A DNA stretch of 56,495 bases from Sulfuricella sp. (GTDB lineage: Bacteria; Pseudomonadota; Gammaproteobacteria; Burkholderiales; Sulfuricellaceae). The notes below the pieces were generated by a model that worked only from the letters and a program-made list of their open reading frames with translations, was not told where the DNA came from and made no database searches. Positions 40,617-48,255 of this stretch are shown in pieces. The position numbers and the translations under genes were made by a program. The stretch lies in contig JBAZID010000014.1 of the NCBI GenBank assembly GCA_041651995.1, positions 1-56,495 of the forward strand. Direction: 5' to 3'. How positions within the stretch are numbered: position 1 is the first letter of the stretch; the number at the start of each line of letters is the position of its first letter.

Positions 40617-42028
40617 ATATGGCGACGACAATTCAACAAATTGACACATGGCGGGCCGCTCATTCGGAGCATCAGCGGCTGGAGTTCAAGGAAGCGAAGA
40701 CGCAGTTTGACAACCGCAAGCTCTACAAATACTGCGTGGCGTTGGCGAATGAAGGCGGCGGGTATCTGCTGCTTGGCATTGAAGACCAACCACCCCGCAA
40801 AGTCGTAGGCACGGTGGCATTCAACGATCCGGTGGAAATGGCGGCCAAGATGTTTCATACCTTGGGTTTCCGAGTGGAAATCGAGGAGGTGCTGCATCCT
40901 GATGGCCGGGTGCTGGTGTTCCATATTCCGAGTCGTCCGCGCGGCACGGTTTACGATTTCGAGGGCGCTTACCTGATGCGCGCCGGCGAAGAATTGGTGC
41001 CGATGAGCGAGGATCGGCTACGGGCGATTTTTGCGGAGGGGCAGCCGGACTGGTTTTCTCAGCCTGCACTGGAGGGTTGCGAGGACGACAAGGTGGTTCA
41101 GTTGCTGGATACGCAGAGCTATTTCGACCTGCTGCATTTGCCCTATCCGGTCAACCGGGCTGGCGTGCTGGAACGTTTTGAGAGTGAGAAGCTCATCCAG
41201 CGCCAAGATGACGGTTGGACAATCACGAATCTGGGGGCGATCCTGTTTGCCAAGAAGCTGGATCAGTTCGACCGGTTGGCACGGAAGGCCGCGCGAGTGA
41301 TCGTTTACGAGGGCAAAAACAAGCTGAAGACGAAGCTGGATAAGCCGGGCATGAAAGGCTATGCGGTCGGCTTTCAGGGGTTGGTGGAGTTTATCTACGG
41401 GTTGGTGCCTTCAAACGAGGTGATCGAGCAGGCATTGCGGCGGGAAGTGAAGATGTTCCCGGAAATTGCGGTGCGCGAACTGGTAGCGAATGCGCTCATC
41501 CATCAGGATTTTACCCAGACCGGCACCTCGGTGATGATCGAGATTTACGATGACCGGATGGAGATTTCAAATCCTGGGAAGCCTTTTATTTCGCCGGACA
41601 GGTTTATTGACGAATACCAGTCGCGCAATGAGCGGCTGGCTGATCTGATGCGGCGCTTGGGCATTTGCGAAGAGAAAGGTAGCGGCGTGGACAAGGTCGT
41701 GCAGGCGGCGGAGGTATTTCAATTGCCTGCACCTGATTTCAGGGTGGGTGAAAAAAGGACTTCGGCGATCTTGTTCTCCCACAAGGCCTTTGAGGATATG
41801 GATCGCAATGACCGTATCCGTGCTACCTATCAGCATTGTTGTCTGCGCTATGTGATGAACGAGAAGATGACGAATCAAAGCTTGCGGGTGCGGTTTAACC
41901 TGTCGGATGACAAGACCACCACGGTTTCCCAAATCATTGCGGCGACAGTGGAGGCTGAGAAAATAAAACCCACCGAACCCACTCAAACCTCTAATCGCTA
42001 CCGTAGCTATGTGCCATTTTGGGCCTGA
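40613..42028 (+). CDS. AlbA/Schlafen-type ATP-binding protein of the R-M operon
   Basis: 471 aa, ATG 40613 with AAAGGGG upstream. N-terminal Schlafen AlbA_2 domain (about 12-130): HQRLEFKEAKTQFDNRKLYK, ALANEGGGYLLLGIED, VLVFHIPSRPRGTVYDF and AYLMRAGEE. The C-terminal half has a GHKL-like ATPase module: FPEIAVRELVANALIHQDFT (N box), MIEIYDDRMEISNPG (DxxxxNPG, G1-like) and ICEEKGSGVDKVV (G2-like). A winged-helix end follows. Such putative RecG-like/AlbA proteins are frequent passengers of type I R-M operons and are thought to regulate or assist defence, but no biochemical role is settled. Confidence 0.85.
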   Translation: MNMATTIQQIDTWRAAHSEHQRLEFKEAKTQFDNRKLYKYCVALANEGGGYLLLGIEDQPPRKVVGTVAFNDPVEMAAKMFHTLGFRVEIEEVLHPDGRVLVFHIPSRPRGTVYDFEGAYLMRAGEELVPMSEDRLRAIFAEGQPDWFSQPALEGCEDDKVVQLLDTQSYFDLLHLPYPVNRAGVLERFESEKLIQRQDDGWTITNLGAILFAKKLDQFDRLARKAARVIVYEGKNKLKTKLDKPGMKGYAVGFQGLVEFIYGLVPSNEVIEQALRREVKMFPEIAVRELVANALIHQDFTQTGTSVMIEIYDDRMEISNPGKPFISPDRFIDEYQSRNERLADLMRRLGICEEKGSGVDKVVQAAEVFQLPAPDFRVGEKRTSAILFSHKAFEDMDRNDRIRATYQHCCLRYVMNEKMTNQSLRVRFNLSDDKTTTVSQIIAATVEAEKIKPTEPTQTSNRYRSYVPFWA

Positions 42029-42031
42029 TTC

Positions 42032-42115
42032 TTATTTAAAAGCAAACCGGCGCGAGCGCTGCCAACGCCATCTAAATCATTTATTTTCAATAAGTTGTTT
42101 ATTTAAACGCAAACC
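42032..42115. repeat. 17-bp direct repeats in the hsdR leader
   Basis: TTATTTAAAAGCAAACC (42032-42048) and TTATTTAAACGCAAACC (42099-42115), 16 of 17 bases identical, 67 bp apart start to start. The second copy ends 3 bases before the hsdR ATG, where a Shine-Dalgarno sequence would be expected but is absent. Confidence 0.65.
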
Positions 42116-42118
42116 CGA

Positions 42119-45100
42119 ATGAGCCAGATTAACGAATCTATCGTAGAAGACGCCACCCTGACCTGGTTCGGGGAACTGGGCTATACCATCGGCCACGGGC
42201 CGCACATGGCCCCCGGCGAGCCGGCAACGGAGCGGGATACCTTTGGCGATGTGGTGCTGGAGGGGCGGTTGCGTGAGGCCATCTGGCGGTTGAATCCAAC
42301 CATCCCGGAAGAGGCGCGCGAGGATGCATTACGCAAGGTGCTGAGGGTCGGGACGCCTTCACCCACGCAGACCAACCGGAACTTTCACGCCATGCTACGC
42401 GATGGTGTGCCGGTGGAATACCAGCGTGAAGATGGCAGCATCGCTGGCGATCATGCGCGGCTGATGGATTTCGACGATGCCAAGAACAATGACTGGCTGG
42501 CGGTAAACCAGTTCACGGTGATCGAAGGGCAAAACAACCGGCGGCCTGACATCGTGGTCTTCGTCAACGGCTTGCCGCTGGCAGTGATCGAACTGAAGAA
42601 CGCGGCGGATGAAGATGCGACGATCTGGTCTGCCTTCAACCAACTGCAAACCTACAAGCAGCAAATTGGCAGCCTGTTTCACTACAACGAAGTGATGGTG
42701 GTATCCGACGGCACGAATGCGCGCATTGGCTCGCTCACGGCCAACCAGGAATGGTTCAAGGTGTGGCGCACGATAGATGGCGAGGGCGACGCGCCGAAGA
42801 CGGCACTGGAGCTGGACGTGCTGGTGCGCGGGGTGTTTGAGCCGCGCCGCTTTCTCGACCTGCTCCAGCATTTCATCGTCTTCGAGGAGGATACGGACAG
42901 TGACCGCCTGCACAAGATTATCGCGGGTTATCACCAGTTCCACGCGGTGAACGCTGCCGTAGAGGAAACGGTGCGCGCAAGCGGCATGGCGGACGATCAA
43001 CACCTGCATCAAGAGCTTGGCGCCTACTGGGCGGGAAGAATGCACGGAGGCAAACCGGGCGACCGCCGCGCTGGGGTGGTGTGGCATACGCAGGGTTCGG
43101 GCAAAAGCTTCTCCATGCTCTTTTACGCCGCCCGCGTCGTGCGACATCCGGCGATGCAGAACCCGACGCTGGTTGTGCTCACCGACCGCAACGACCTTGA
43201 CGACCAACTCTTCGGCCAGTTCCAGCGCTGCCACGAACTGCTGCGCCAGATGCCGGTGCAGGCCGAGAGCCGGGAACGGCTGCGCGAACTGCTGCAAGTA
43301 GCCAGCGGCGGCGTGGTTTTCACTACGATCCAGAAATTCATGCCGGACAAGGGCGAGAAGATGCCCGAGCTGTCGCCACGGCGGAACATCGTGGTGATTG
43401 CAGACGAAGCCCACCGCAGCCAATATGACCTGATCGACGGCCTGGCGCGCAACTTACGTGACGCCTTGCCGAATGCGTCCTTCATCGGCTTTACCGGCAC
43501 GCCCATCGAGAAAAACGACGCCAACACACGGGCGATATTTGGCGATTACATCAGCATCTACGACATCCAGCGCGCCGTGGCGGACAAGGCGACGGTGCCG
43601 ATCTACTACGAGAGCCGCATCGCCAAGCTGGCGCTGAACCAGGCTGCACTGCCGAAGCTCGACGAGGAATTCGACGAGATCACTGAGGGCGAGGAAGAAG
43701 ACAAGAAGCAGAAGCTCAAAACCAAATGGGCCGCACTTGAGGCACTGGTTGGCGATCCCAAGCGTGTCGCGCTAATTGCCGAGGATCTCGTGCAGCACTA
43801 TGAGCGCCGCCTTGAAGCCATGGATGGCAAAGCGATGGTCGTGTGCATGAGCCGCCGCATCTGCGTGGACCTCTACAACGCCATTATCAAGCTCCGTCCC
43901 GACTGGGCCAGCGCCAAGGACGACGACATCGAGGCCGAGAAAAAGCAAGCATGCGTGGTGAAAATTGTGATGACTGGCAGCGCCGACGATGGCCCTGACT
44001 GGCAGCCACACATCCGCAACAAGCCACGCCGCCGCGAACTGGCAACCCGGTTCAAGGACAGCAAAGACCCTTTCCGCATCGTGATCGTGCGCGATATGTG
44101 GCTGACGGGCTTCGACGCGCCTTGTCTGCACACGATGTATGCCGACAAGCCGATGCGCGGCCACGGCTTGATGCAGGCGATAGCGCGGGTGAACCGCGTG
44201 TTCCGCGACAAGCCCGGCGGGCTGGTGGTGGATTATCTCGGCCTTGCCGACCAACTGAAGCACGCTCTCGCCACCTATACCGAGAGCGGCGGCCAAGGCA
44301 GCCCAAGCATTGATACCGCCCAGGCCATCGCGGTGATGCAGGAGAAGCACGATGTAGCCTGCGCCATCATGCACGGCTTCAGCTGGGATAAGTGGGTGGA
44401 TGGCATTTCCACTGAGCGCCTCGGATTGATTCCCGCCGGACAAGAACATGTGTTGCAGCAGGAAGATGGGAAGCAGCGCTTCGTGCAAGTGGTAACCGAC
44501 CTCTCCCGCACCTTTGCCCTCTGCGCCGCGACGGATGAAGCCATCGAGCTACGCGACGATATCGCTTTTTTCCAGGCCATCAAAGCCCAACTTGCGAAGA
44601 CCTCCGGCACGCAACGTCCACCGGAAGAAATCGACGCCGCAATACGCCAGCTCGTGTCTACAGCGATCATGGCCAACGAAGGCATTATCGACGTCTTCAC
44701 TGCAGCAGGATTGAAGAAACCAGACATCTCAATTCTCTCGGAGCAGTTCCTCGCCGAAGTGCGCGGCCTGAAACACAAGAATGTCGCCGCCGAATTATTG
44801 GCCAAACTGCTCAAGGACGAAATCAAGCTGCGTTCAGCGAGAAACCTTGTCCAAAGCCGCCAGTTCAGCGAGATGCTCAAGAGCACGCTCAATGCCTACC
44901 ACAACCGCGCCATCGCCACGCAGGAAGTGATCGAGGAGCTCATCAATCTGGCCAAGGAAATGGATGCCGCTACCAAGCGCGGCCAAGATCTCGGCCTGAA
45001 TGACGACGAAATCGCCTTCTACGACGCCCTCGCTGCAAACGAAAGCGCGGTGCAGGCCATGGGGAATGACGAGCTAAAAGTCATCGCTGCTGAACTCGTA

Positions 45101-45283
45101 ACCCAAGTTCGCAAGAGTGTGACCATCGACTGGTCAGTCCGCGAAAGTGCCCGGGCCAGGATCAAGGTGATGGTGAAGCGCATCCTCAAAAAACACGGCT
45201 TCCCGCCGGACCTGCAGGAGGAGGCAACGAAAACTGTGCTGGCTCAGGCGGAGTTGTTATCGGCGATGTGGGCGGCGTCGTGA
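42119..45283 (+). CDS. hsdR: Type I restriction-modification system, restriction/translocation subunit
   Basis: 1054 aa, normal length. N-terminal PD-(D/E)XK nuclease: RRPDIVVFVNGLPLAVIELK (Asp about 144, E-x-K about 158-160). Superfamily 2 translocase: Walker A HTQGSGKSF (about 322-330), DEAH box IADEAHRSQYD, motif III FIGFTGTPI, motif VI GLMQAIARVNRVFRDKPGG, and the LTGFDAPCLHTMYADKPMRG part of the second RecA domain. The C-terminal helical domain binds HsdM. With HsdM and HsdS it pumps and cuts unmethylated DNA. No ribosome site is visible 5' of the ATG; a direct repeat ends there instead, so expression may be kept low. Confidence 0.96.
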   Translation: MSQINESIVEDATLTWFGELGYTIGHGPHMAPGEPATERDTFGDVVLEGRLREAIWRLNPTIPEEAREDALRKVLRVGTPSPTQTNRNFHAMLRDGVPVEYQREDGSIAGDHARLMDFDDAKNNDWLAVNQFTVIEGQNNRRPDIVVFVNGLPLAVIELKNAADEDATIWSAFNQLQTYKQQIGSLFHYNEVMVVSDGTNARIGSLTANQEWFKVWRTIDGEGDAPKTALELDVLVRGVFEPRRFLDLLQHFIVFEEDTDSDRLHKIIAGYHQFHAVNAAVEETVRASGMADDQHLHQELGAYWAGRMHGGKPGDRRAGVVWHTQGSGKSFSMLFYAARVVRHPAMQNPTLVVLTDRNDLDDQLFGQFQRCHELLRQMPVQAESRERLRELLQVASGGVVFTTIQKFMPDKGEKMPELSPRRNIVVIADEAHRSQYDLIDGLARNLRDALPNASFIGFTGTPIEKNDANTRAIFGDYISIYDIQRAVADKATVPIYYESRIAKLALNQAALPKLDEEFDEITEGEEEDKKQKLKTKWAALEALVGDPKRVALIAEDLVQHYERRLEAMDGKAMVVCMSRRICVDLYNAIIKLRPDWASAKDDDIEAEKKQACVVKIVMTGSADDGPDWQPHIRNKPRRRELATRFKDSKDPFRIVIVRDMWLTGFDAPCLHTMYADKPMRGHGLMQAIARVNRVFRDKPGGLVVDYLGLADQLKHALATYTESGGQGSPSIDTAQAIAVMQEKHDVACAIMHGFSWDKWVDGISTERLGLIPAGQEHVLQQEDGKQRFVQVVTDLSRTFALCAATDEAIELRDDIAFFQAIKAQLAKTSGTQRPPEEIDAAIRQLVSTAIMANEGIIDVFTAAGLKKPDISILSEQFLAEVRGLKHKNVAAELLAKLLKDEIKLRSARNLVQSRQFSEMLKSTLNAYHNRAIATQEVIEELINLAKEMDAATKRGQDLGLNDDEIAFYDALAANESAVQAMGNDELKVIAAELVTQVRKSVTIDWSVRESARARIKVMVKRILKKHGFPPDLQEEATKTVLAQAELLSAMWAAS

Positions 45284-45354
45284 GCGTGGACGTGTTTGTA
45301 TGAGAGCCGTCATGGAGATGGACAGAGAGTTTACTCAATGGGTGCTTAGAACTT

Positions 45355-45480
45355 ATGCCTGACCACGATTTTATAACCCTCTCCCCAGATGAATTCGAGT
45401 GCTTAGCTCGTGATCTTCTCGAAAAAGAGTGGGGCGTTCGTCTTGAAACTCTCAAAGCTGGGTGAGATAAAGGTATTGAT
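45355..45480 (+). pseudogene. Remnant of an Mrr-like restriction endonuclease
   Basis: ATG 45355 opens a frame reading LSPDEFECLARDLLEKEWGV-R-L-E-T-L-K-A-G, then an in-frame TGA (45463-45465), then D-K-G-I-D. Intact relatives read E-T-F-K-x-G-R-D-x-G-I-D at the Mrr-family catalytic start, so the TGA replaces an Arg codon (CGA to TGA). Similarity fades soon after G-I-D. The rest of the nuclease (with Q-x-K) is missing. A dead fragment beside hsdR, consistent with decay at the island's edge. Confidence 0.55.
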
Positions 45481-45530
45481 CACAGTGACAGAAGGACGCG
45501 ACCAAAGAAACCTAATCTGGCTGCAAAAGA

Positions 45531-45560
45531 AAAAGCCCATGGATTTCTCCACGGGCTCCT
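45531..45560 (-). terminator. Terminator of sodB (minus strand)
   Basis: On the minus strand AGCCCGTGG pairs imperfectly with CCATGGGCT around GAGAAAT, followed by TTTTTCTTTT. It is about 90 bp past the sodB stop. Confidence 0.65.
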
Positions 45561-45573
45561 AATACGGCACTTG

Positions 45574-45642
45574 TTCAAAACTTTTTTGTTTCGGTGACCC
45601 CAAAAATTCAAAACTTTATTGTTTAGTTCAAAACTTTATTGT
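45574..45642. repeat. Three 16-bp direct repeats
   Basis: TTCAAAACTTTTTTGT (45574-45589), TTCAAAACTTTATTGT (45607-45622) and TTCAAAACTTTATTGT (45627-45642): copies 2 and 3 are identical, copy 1 differs by one base. They lie between the sodB stop and its terminator. Confidence 0.7.
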
Positions 45643-45651
45643 CACGAAACT

Positions 45652-46239
45652 TCAGGCGGCAAAGTTCTTTGCCACGAAGTCCCAGTTCACCAGGCTGGCC
45701 AGGAAAGTCTCAACGAACTTCGGGCGCATGTTGCGGTAGTCGATGTAGTAGGCGTGTTCCCAAACGTCCACGCACAGCAGTGCCTTGTCGGCGGTGGTCA
45801 GCGGGGTGCCGGCGGCGCCCATGTTGACGATATCGACCGAGCCATCGGCTTTTTTTACCAGCCAGGTCCAGCCGGAGCCGAAGTTGCCGACTGCGGAGGT
45901 CTGGAAGGCTTTCTTGAATTCTTCAACGGAGCCCCATTTGGCCTTGATGGCATCGGCCAGCGCGCCAGCAGGCTCGCCGCCGCCGTTGGGCTTCATGCAG
46001 TTCCAGAAGAAAGTGTGGTTCCATACCTGGGCGGAGTTGTTGTAGACGCCGCCGGCCGGGGCTTTCTTGATGATGGCTTCAAGGTCCAGGTTTTCGAACT
46101 CGGTGCCCTTGATCAGGTTGTTCAGGTTGGTGACGTAAGCCTGATGGTGCTTGGCGTAGTGGTATTCGAACGTTTCCTTGGACATGTGTGGTTGCAGGGC
46201 GTCCATGGCATAGGGCAGTGCAGGCAGTTGGTGTTCCAT
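45652..46239 (-). CDS. sodB: Superoxide dismutase [Fe]
   Basis: 195 aa from ATG 46239, chosen for AAGGAG 7 bases upstream; a longer frame to 46275 lacks one. Metal ligands: His in YHYAKHHQAYV (H27-type), His in NHTFFWNCM (H74-type), Asp and His in VDVWEHAYYIDYRN. The start, MEHQLPALPYAMDALQPHMS, is classical. The GNFGSGWTWLV segment and Q in the second-sphere position (KAFQTSAVGNFG) point to the iron form, though Fe and Mn enzymes are not always separable by eye. Cytoplasmic superoxide defence, fitting for an organism handling Fe or living microaerobically. Confidence 0.95.
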   Translation of the reverse strand: MEHQLPALPYAMDALQPHMSKETFEYHYAKHHQAYVTNLNNLIKGTEFENLDLEAIIKKAPAGGVYNNSAQVWNHTFFWNCMKPNGGGEPAGALADAIKAKWGSVEEFKKAFQTSAVGNFGSGWTWLVKKADGSVDIVNMGAAGTPLTTADKALLCVDVWEHAYYIDYRNMRPKFVETFLASLVNWDFVAKNFAA

Positions 46240-46397
46240 TATTACTCCTTGAAGGGTTTGAAATAAATCAGGCAAGGTGCGAACGCCTTGCCTGCCTTGA
46301 GGTGAATCTGATTTAGACTAAGTTTACCTAAAAACCATGATGGCGGCAATAGTTGAGTAAATCTATCGCCTATAGGCCGTGTTTTTTAAAATGATTT

Positions 46398-47372
46398 TTA
46401 AGCGGCTGCAAGCCCGCCTGCTTCCACTGCTGTAATGGCCTTCGCCTGGTTCATGTCCTGCGCGTAGCCGCTGGCATAGAGGCAGCAAGCGAGCTGGTTG
46501 ACTAGCGGCATGGGAAGCGGGATTTCGCCTGCCAGCACCTGTTTGGTCCAAAGTGCCGTGGCGGCTGCGCTGGACGGGTTGGGCAGGTTTGGAAGCATTC
46601 TGGCTGGACCGCGTTCGGCTTCGAACAGGATGTCGCTTCCGCCGTTGTTGATGTGCTCCAGTTGTGGACGTTGGGCAGGATTAGCGCACGGGTCGCCGCC
46701 GCTGCTTTGCAGCAGCAGGGCGTTCGTTTCCGTGGCGCAGAGGAATTCGCGCAGGCGGTTCATGCATTCTGGCTGGCTGGCGCTAACCAGATGCAAACCC
46801 GTTCCGTCAAAGGGTTCCAGCACTTTGGCCATGAGATGTGCGCTGTTGCGCAGCCCCAGTCGATTGCGCAGACTGAGCAGGGCGGCCAGGCCCGGGCAAA
46901 GTGCGGCGGTGGGGAGAAAGGCCAGACCCTGCTGATCGAGTGCCTGTTGCGCATGAAGAATACTGGTGCTGGGAAAGGTTCCCAACTCGCGCAAAATATA
47001 GGCCGCCGCCACGCCATCAAGGCTTTCCAGCGAGCCGTGAATCAGTACCGTGACCCCAAAGCGTTGCAGAAGGAGAGCCAGCAGGGGCAGCAGATTGACG
47101 CTGTCCAGCCTGCCGCCGTAGGCCGGAATGATTACCGGCAGGCTCTCGCTGGCGGGTGCCTGCAAGCGATAGAGCCGCTCTGCGACCGCGCGTTTGAATC
47201 CAAGCAACTCTTCCAGGCTTTCACCCTTGGTCCGCAATGCATAGAGCAGGGCACCGAGTTCAAGGTCTGCCAGGCCTTCATCGAGCATGGCAGAAAAGAG
47301 CGTGTAGGCGTCTGTTTCAGACAGGCTGGTCTGGCCACGCCCGAGCGCTCTGATCATTGCTGCAATGCTCAT
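46398..47372 (-). CDS. ybiB: YbiB/TrpD2-family DNA-binding protein
   Basis: 324 aa. The fold is that of anthranilate phosphoribosyltransferase: an N-terminal helical domain (MIRALGRGQTSLSETDAYTL, ADLELGALLYALRTKGES) and a larger domain with IPAYGGRLDSVNLLPLLALL replacing the enzyme's G-T-G-G-D PRPP site, so TrpD activity is not expected. YbiB of E. coli is known to bind DNA non-specifically and to be LexA-linked. Further motifs: VLIHGSLESLDGVAAAYILR and RLGLRNSAHLMAKVLEPFDG. No operon partner is obvious; sodB follows after about 160 bp on the same strand. Confidence 0.85.
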   Translation of the reverse strand: MSIAAMIRALGRGQTSLSETDAYTLFSAMLDEGLADLELGALLYALRTKGESLEELLGFKRAVAERLYRLQAPASESLPVIIPAYGGRLDSVNLLPLLALLLQRFGVTVLIHGSLESLDGVAAAYILRELGTFPSTSILHAQQALDQQGLAFLPTAALCPGLAALLSLRNRLGLRNSAHLMAKVLEPFDGTGLHLVSASQPECMNRLREFLCATETNALLLQSSGGDPCANPAQRPQLEHINNGGSDILFEAERGPARMLPNLPNPSSAAATALWTKQVLAGEIPLPMPLVNQLACCLYASGYAQDMNQAKAITAVEAGGLAAA

Positions 47373-47530
47373 GCTGCTTTTCCTTGTAAGACGGTTTTAA
47401 TCGTGAGGAAAGCAGCAATCTTTATGCCAGATGGCTAGCCTATATTATTCAGCAGCTTATGAGTAATTCGAGATTTTTATGAACGGTCATGGTGCATGCC
47501 GGGGTGCATGCGCTTCGTGGTGGTGCAGGT

Positions 47531-47557
47531 AAAAGAATCCCCGCGCCTGGCGGGGAT
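47531..47557 (-). terminator. Terminator of the Gly-rich protein gene at 47597 (minus strand)
   Basis: On the minus strand ATCCCCGC, loop CAGGC, GCGGGGAT, followed by TCTTTT. Confidence 0.75.
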
Positions 47558-47596
47558 GAGGGAACAATTCGAGCGGCAAAAAAATCGTGAGTGCGA

Positions 47597-48025
47597 CTAT
47601 CTGCCCCCACCTGAACCCATGCCACCGCCGCCCATGCCCCCACCTGAACCCATGCCGCCACCACCGGGGCCCATACCGCCACCGCCGGGACCCATGCCTT
47701 TTCCAGCGCCAGCCGGGGGCGGCATATCAGGAAGAGTCACGCCCTTTTCCCTGGCGCGTTCCTGCATGCGGGTGTGGTGTTCGGCGCGGATTTGCTCGCG
47801 TTCCTCGGCCGTTTTTGCAGTGCGCAATTTGTTGCGGTGCTCGATACGCTCCTGCCGTGTCATCAACTGGCTGCCATAGACCTGTTCACGGCTGGTGGTT
47901 TGTTGCTGAACCTGTTCCTTCTTTTGAATCTGCTGCTGGACCTGTTCGCCTTCTGCCGCCCAGGATGCGCCTGCGGCAGAATAAAGGGCCACAATGGTGG
48001 CGGAAATCAAGGTGCGTCTGAACAT
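47597..48025 (-). CDS. Small secreted protein with MTRQER motif and Gly/Met tail
   Basis: 142 aa. Signal peptide 1-23 (ALYSAAGASWA-AE), a Gln-rich stretch, then LMTRQERIEHRNKLRTAKTA and EEREQIRAEHHTRMQERARE, a charged helical part that I recognise as a recurring conserved motif of uncharacterised betaproteobacterial proteins. The tail is G-P-G-G-G-G-M repeats ending GGGMGGGGMGSGGGR. Plan and motif match the proteins at 16685 and 19521, though no copy of the OmpR-type palindrome was found upstream. Function unknown; secreted or periplasmic. Confidence 0.8.
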   Translation of the reverse strand: MFRRTLISATIVALYSAAGASWAAEGEQVQQQIQKKEQVQQQTTSREQVYGSQLMTRQERIEHRNKLRTAKTAEEREQIRAEHHTRMQERAREKGVTLPDMPPPAGAGKGMGPGGGGMGPGGGGMGSGGGMGGGGMGSGGGR

Positions 48026-48255
48026 GGTAAACCTCCAACTGAATAGAGTTTTTTATTGAAAGCGTTCGTTGGGGAAGGGTCTGAAAAACACCGCATCCGT
48101 AACCATGAGACACCATGTTGCGGAATTTGGTTCGAATAGTCAGGCACGAATGGAGATGAAATTCCTGTGTGATGCCATGCCGCGTGTGCATTGGCACGGC
48201 AGCCACTAGCGCCGCATGATGGGGCGCCAGTGGTGCGGTCCGAATACTGGCCCGG

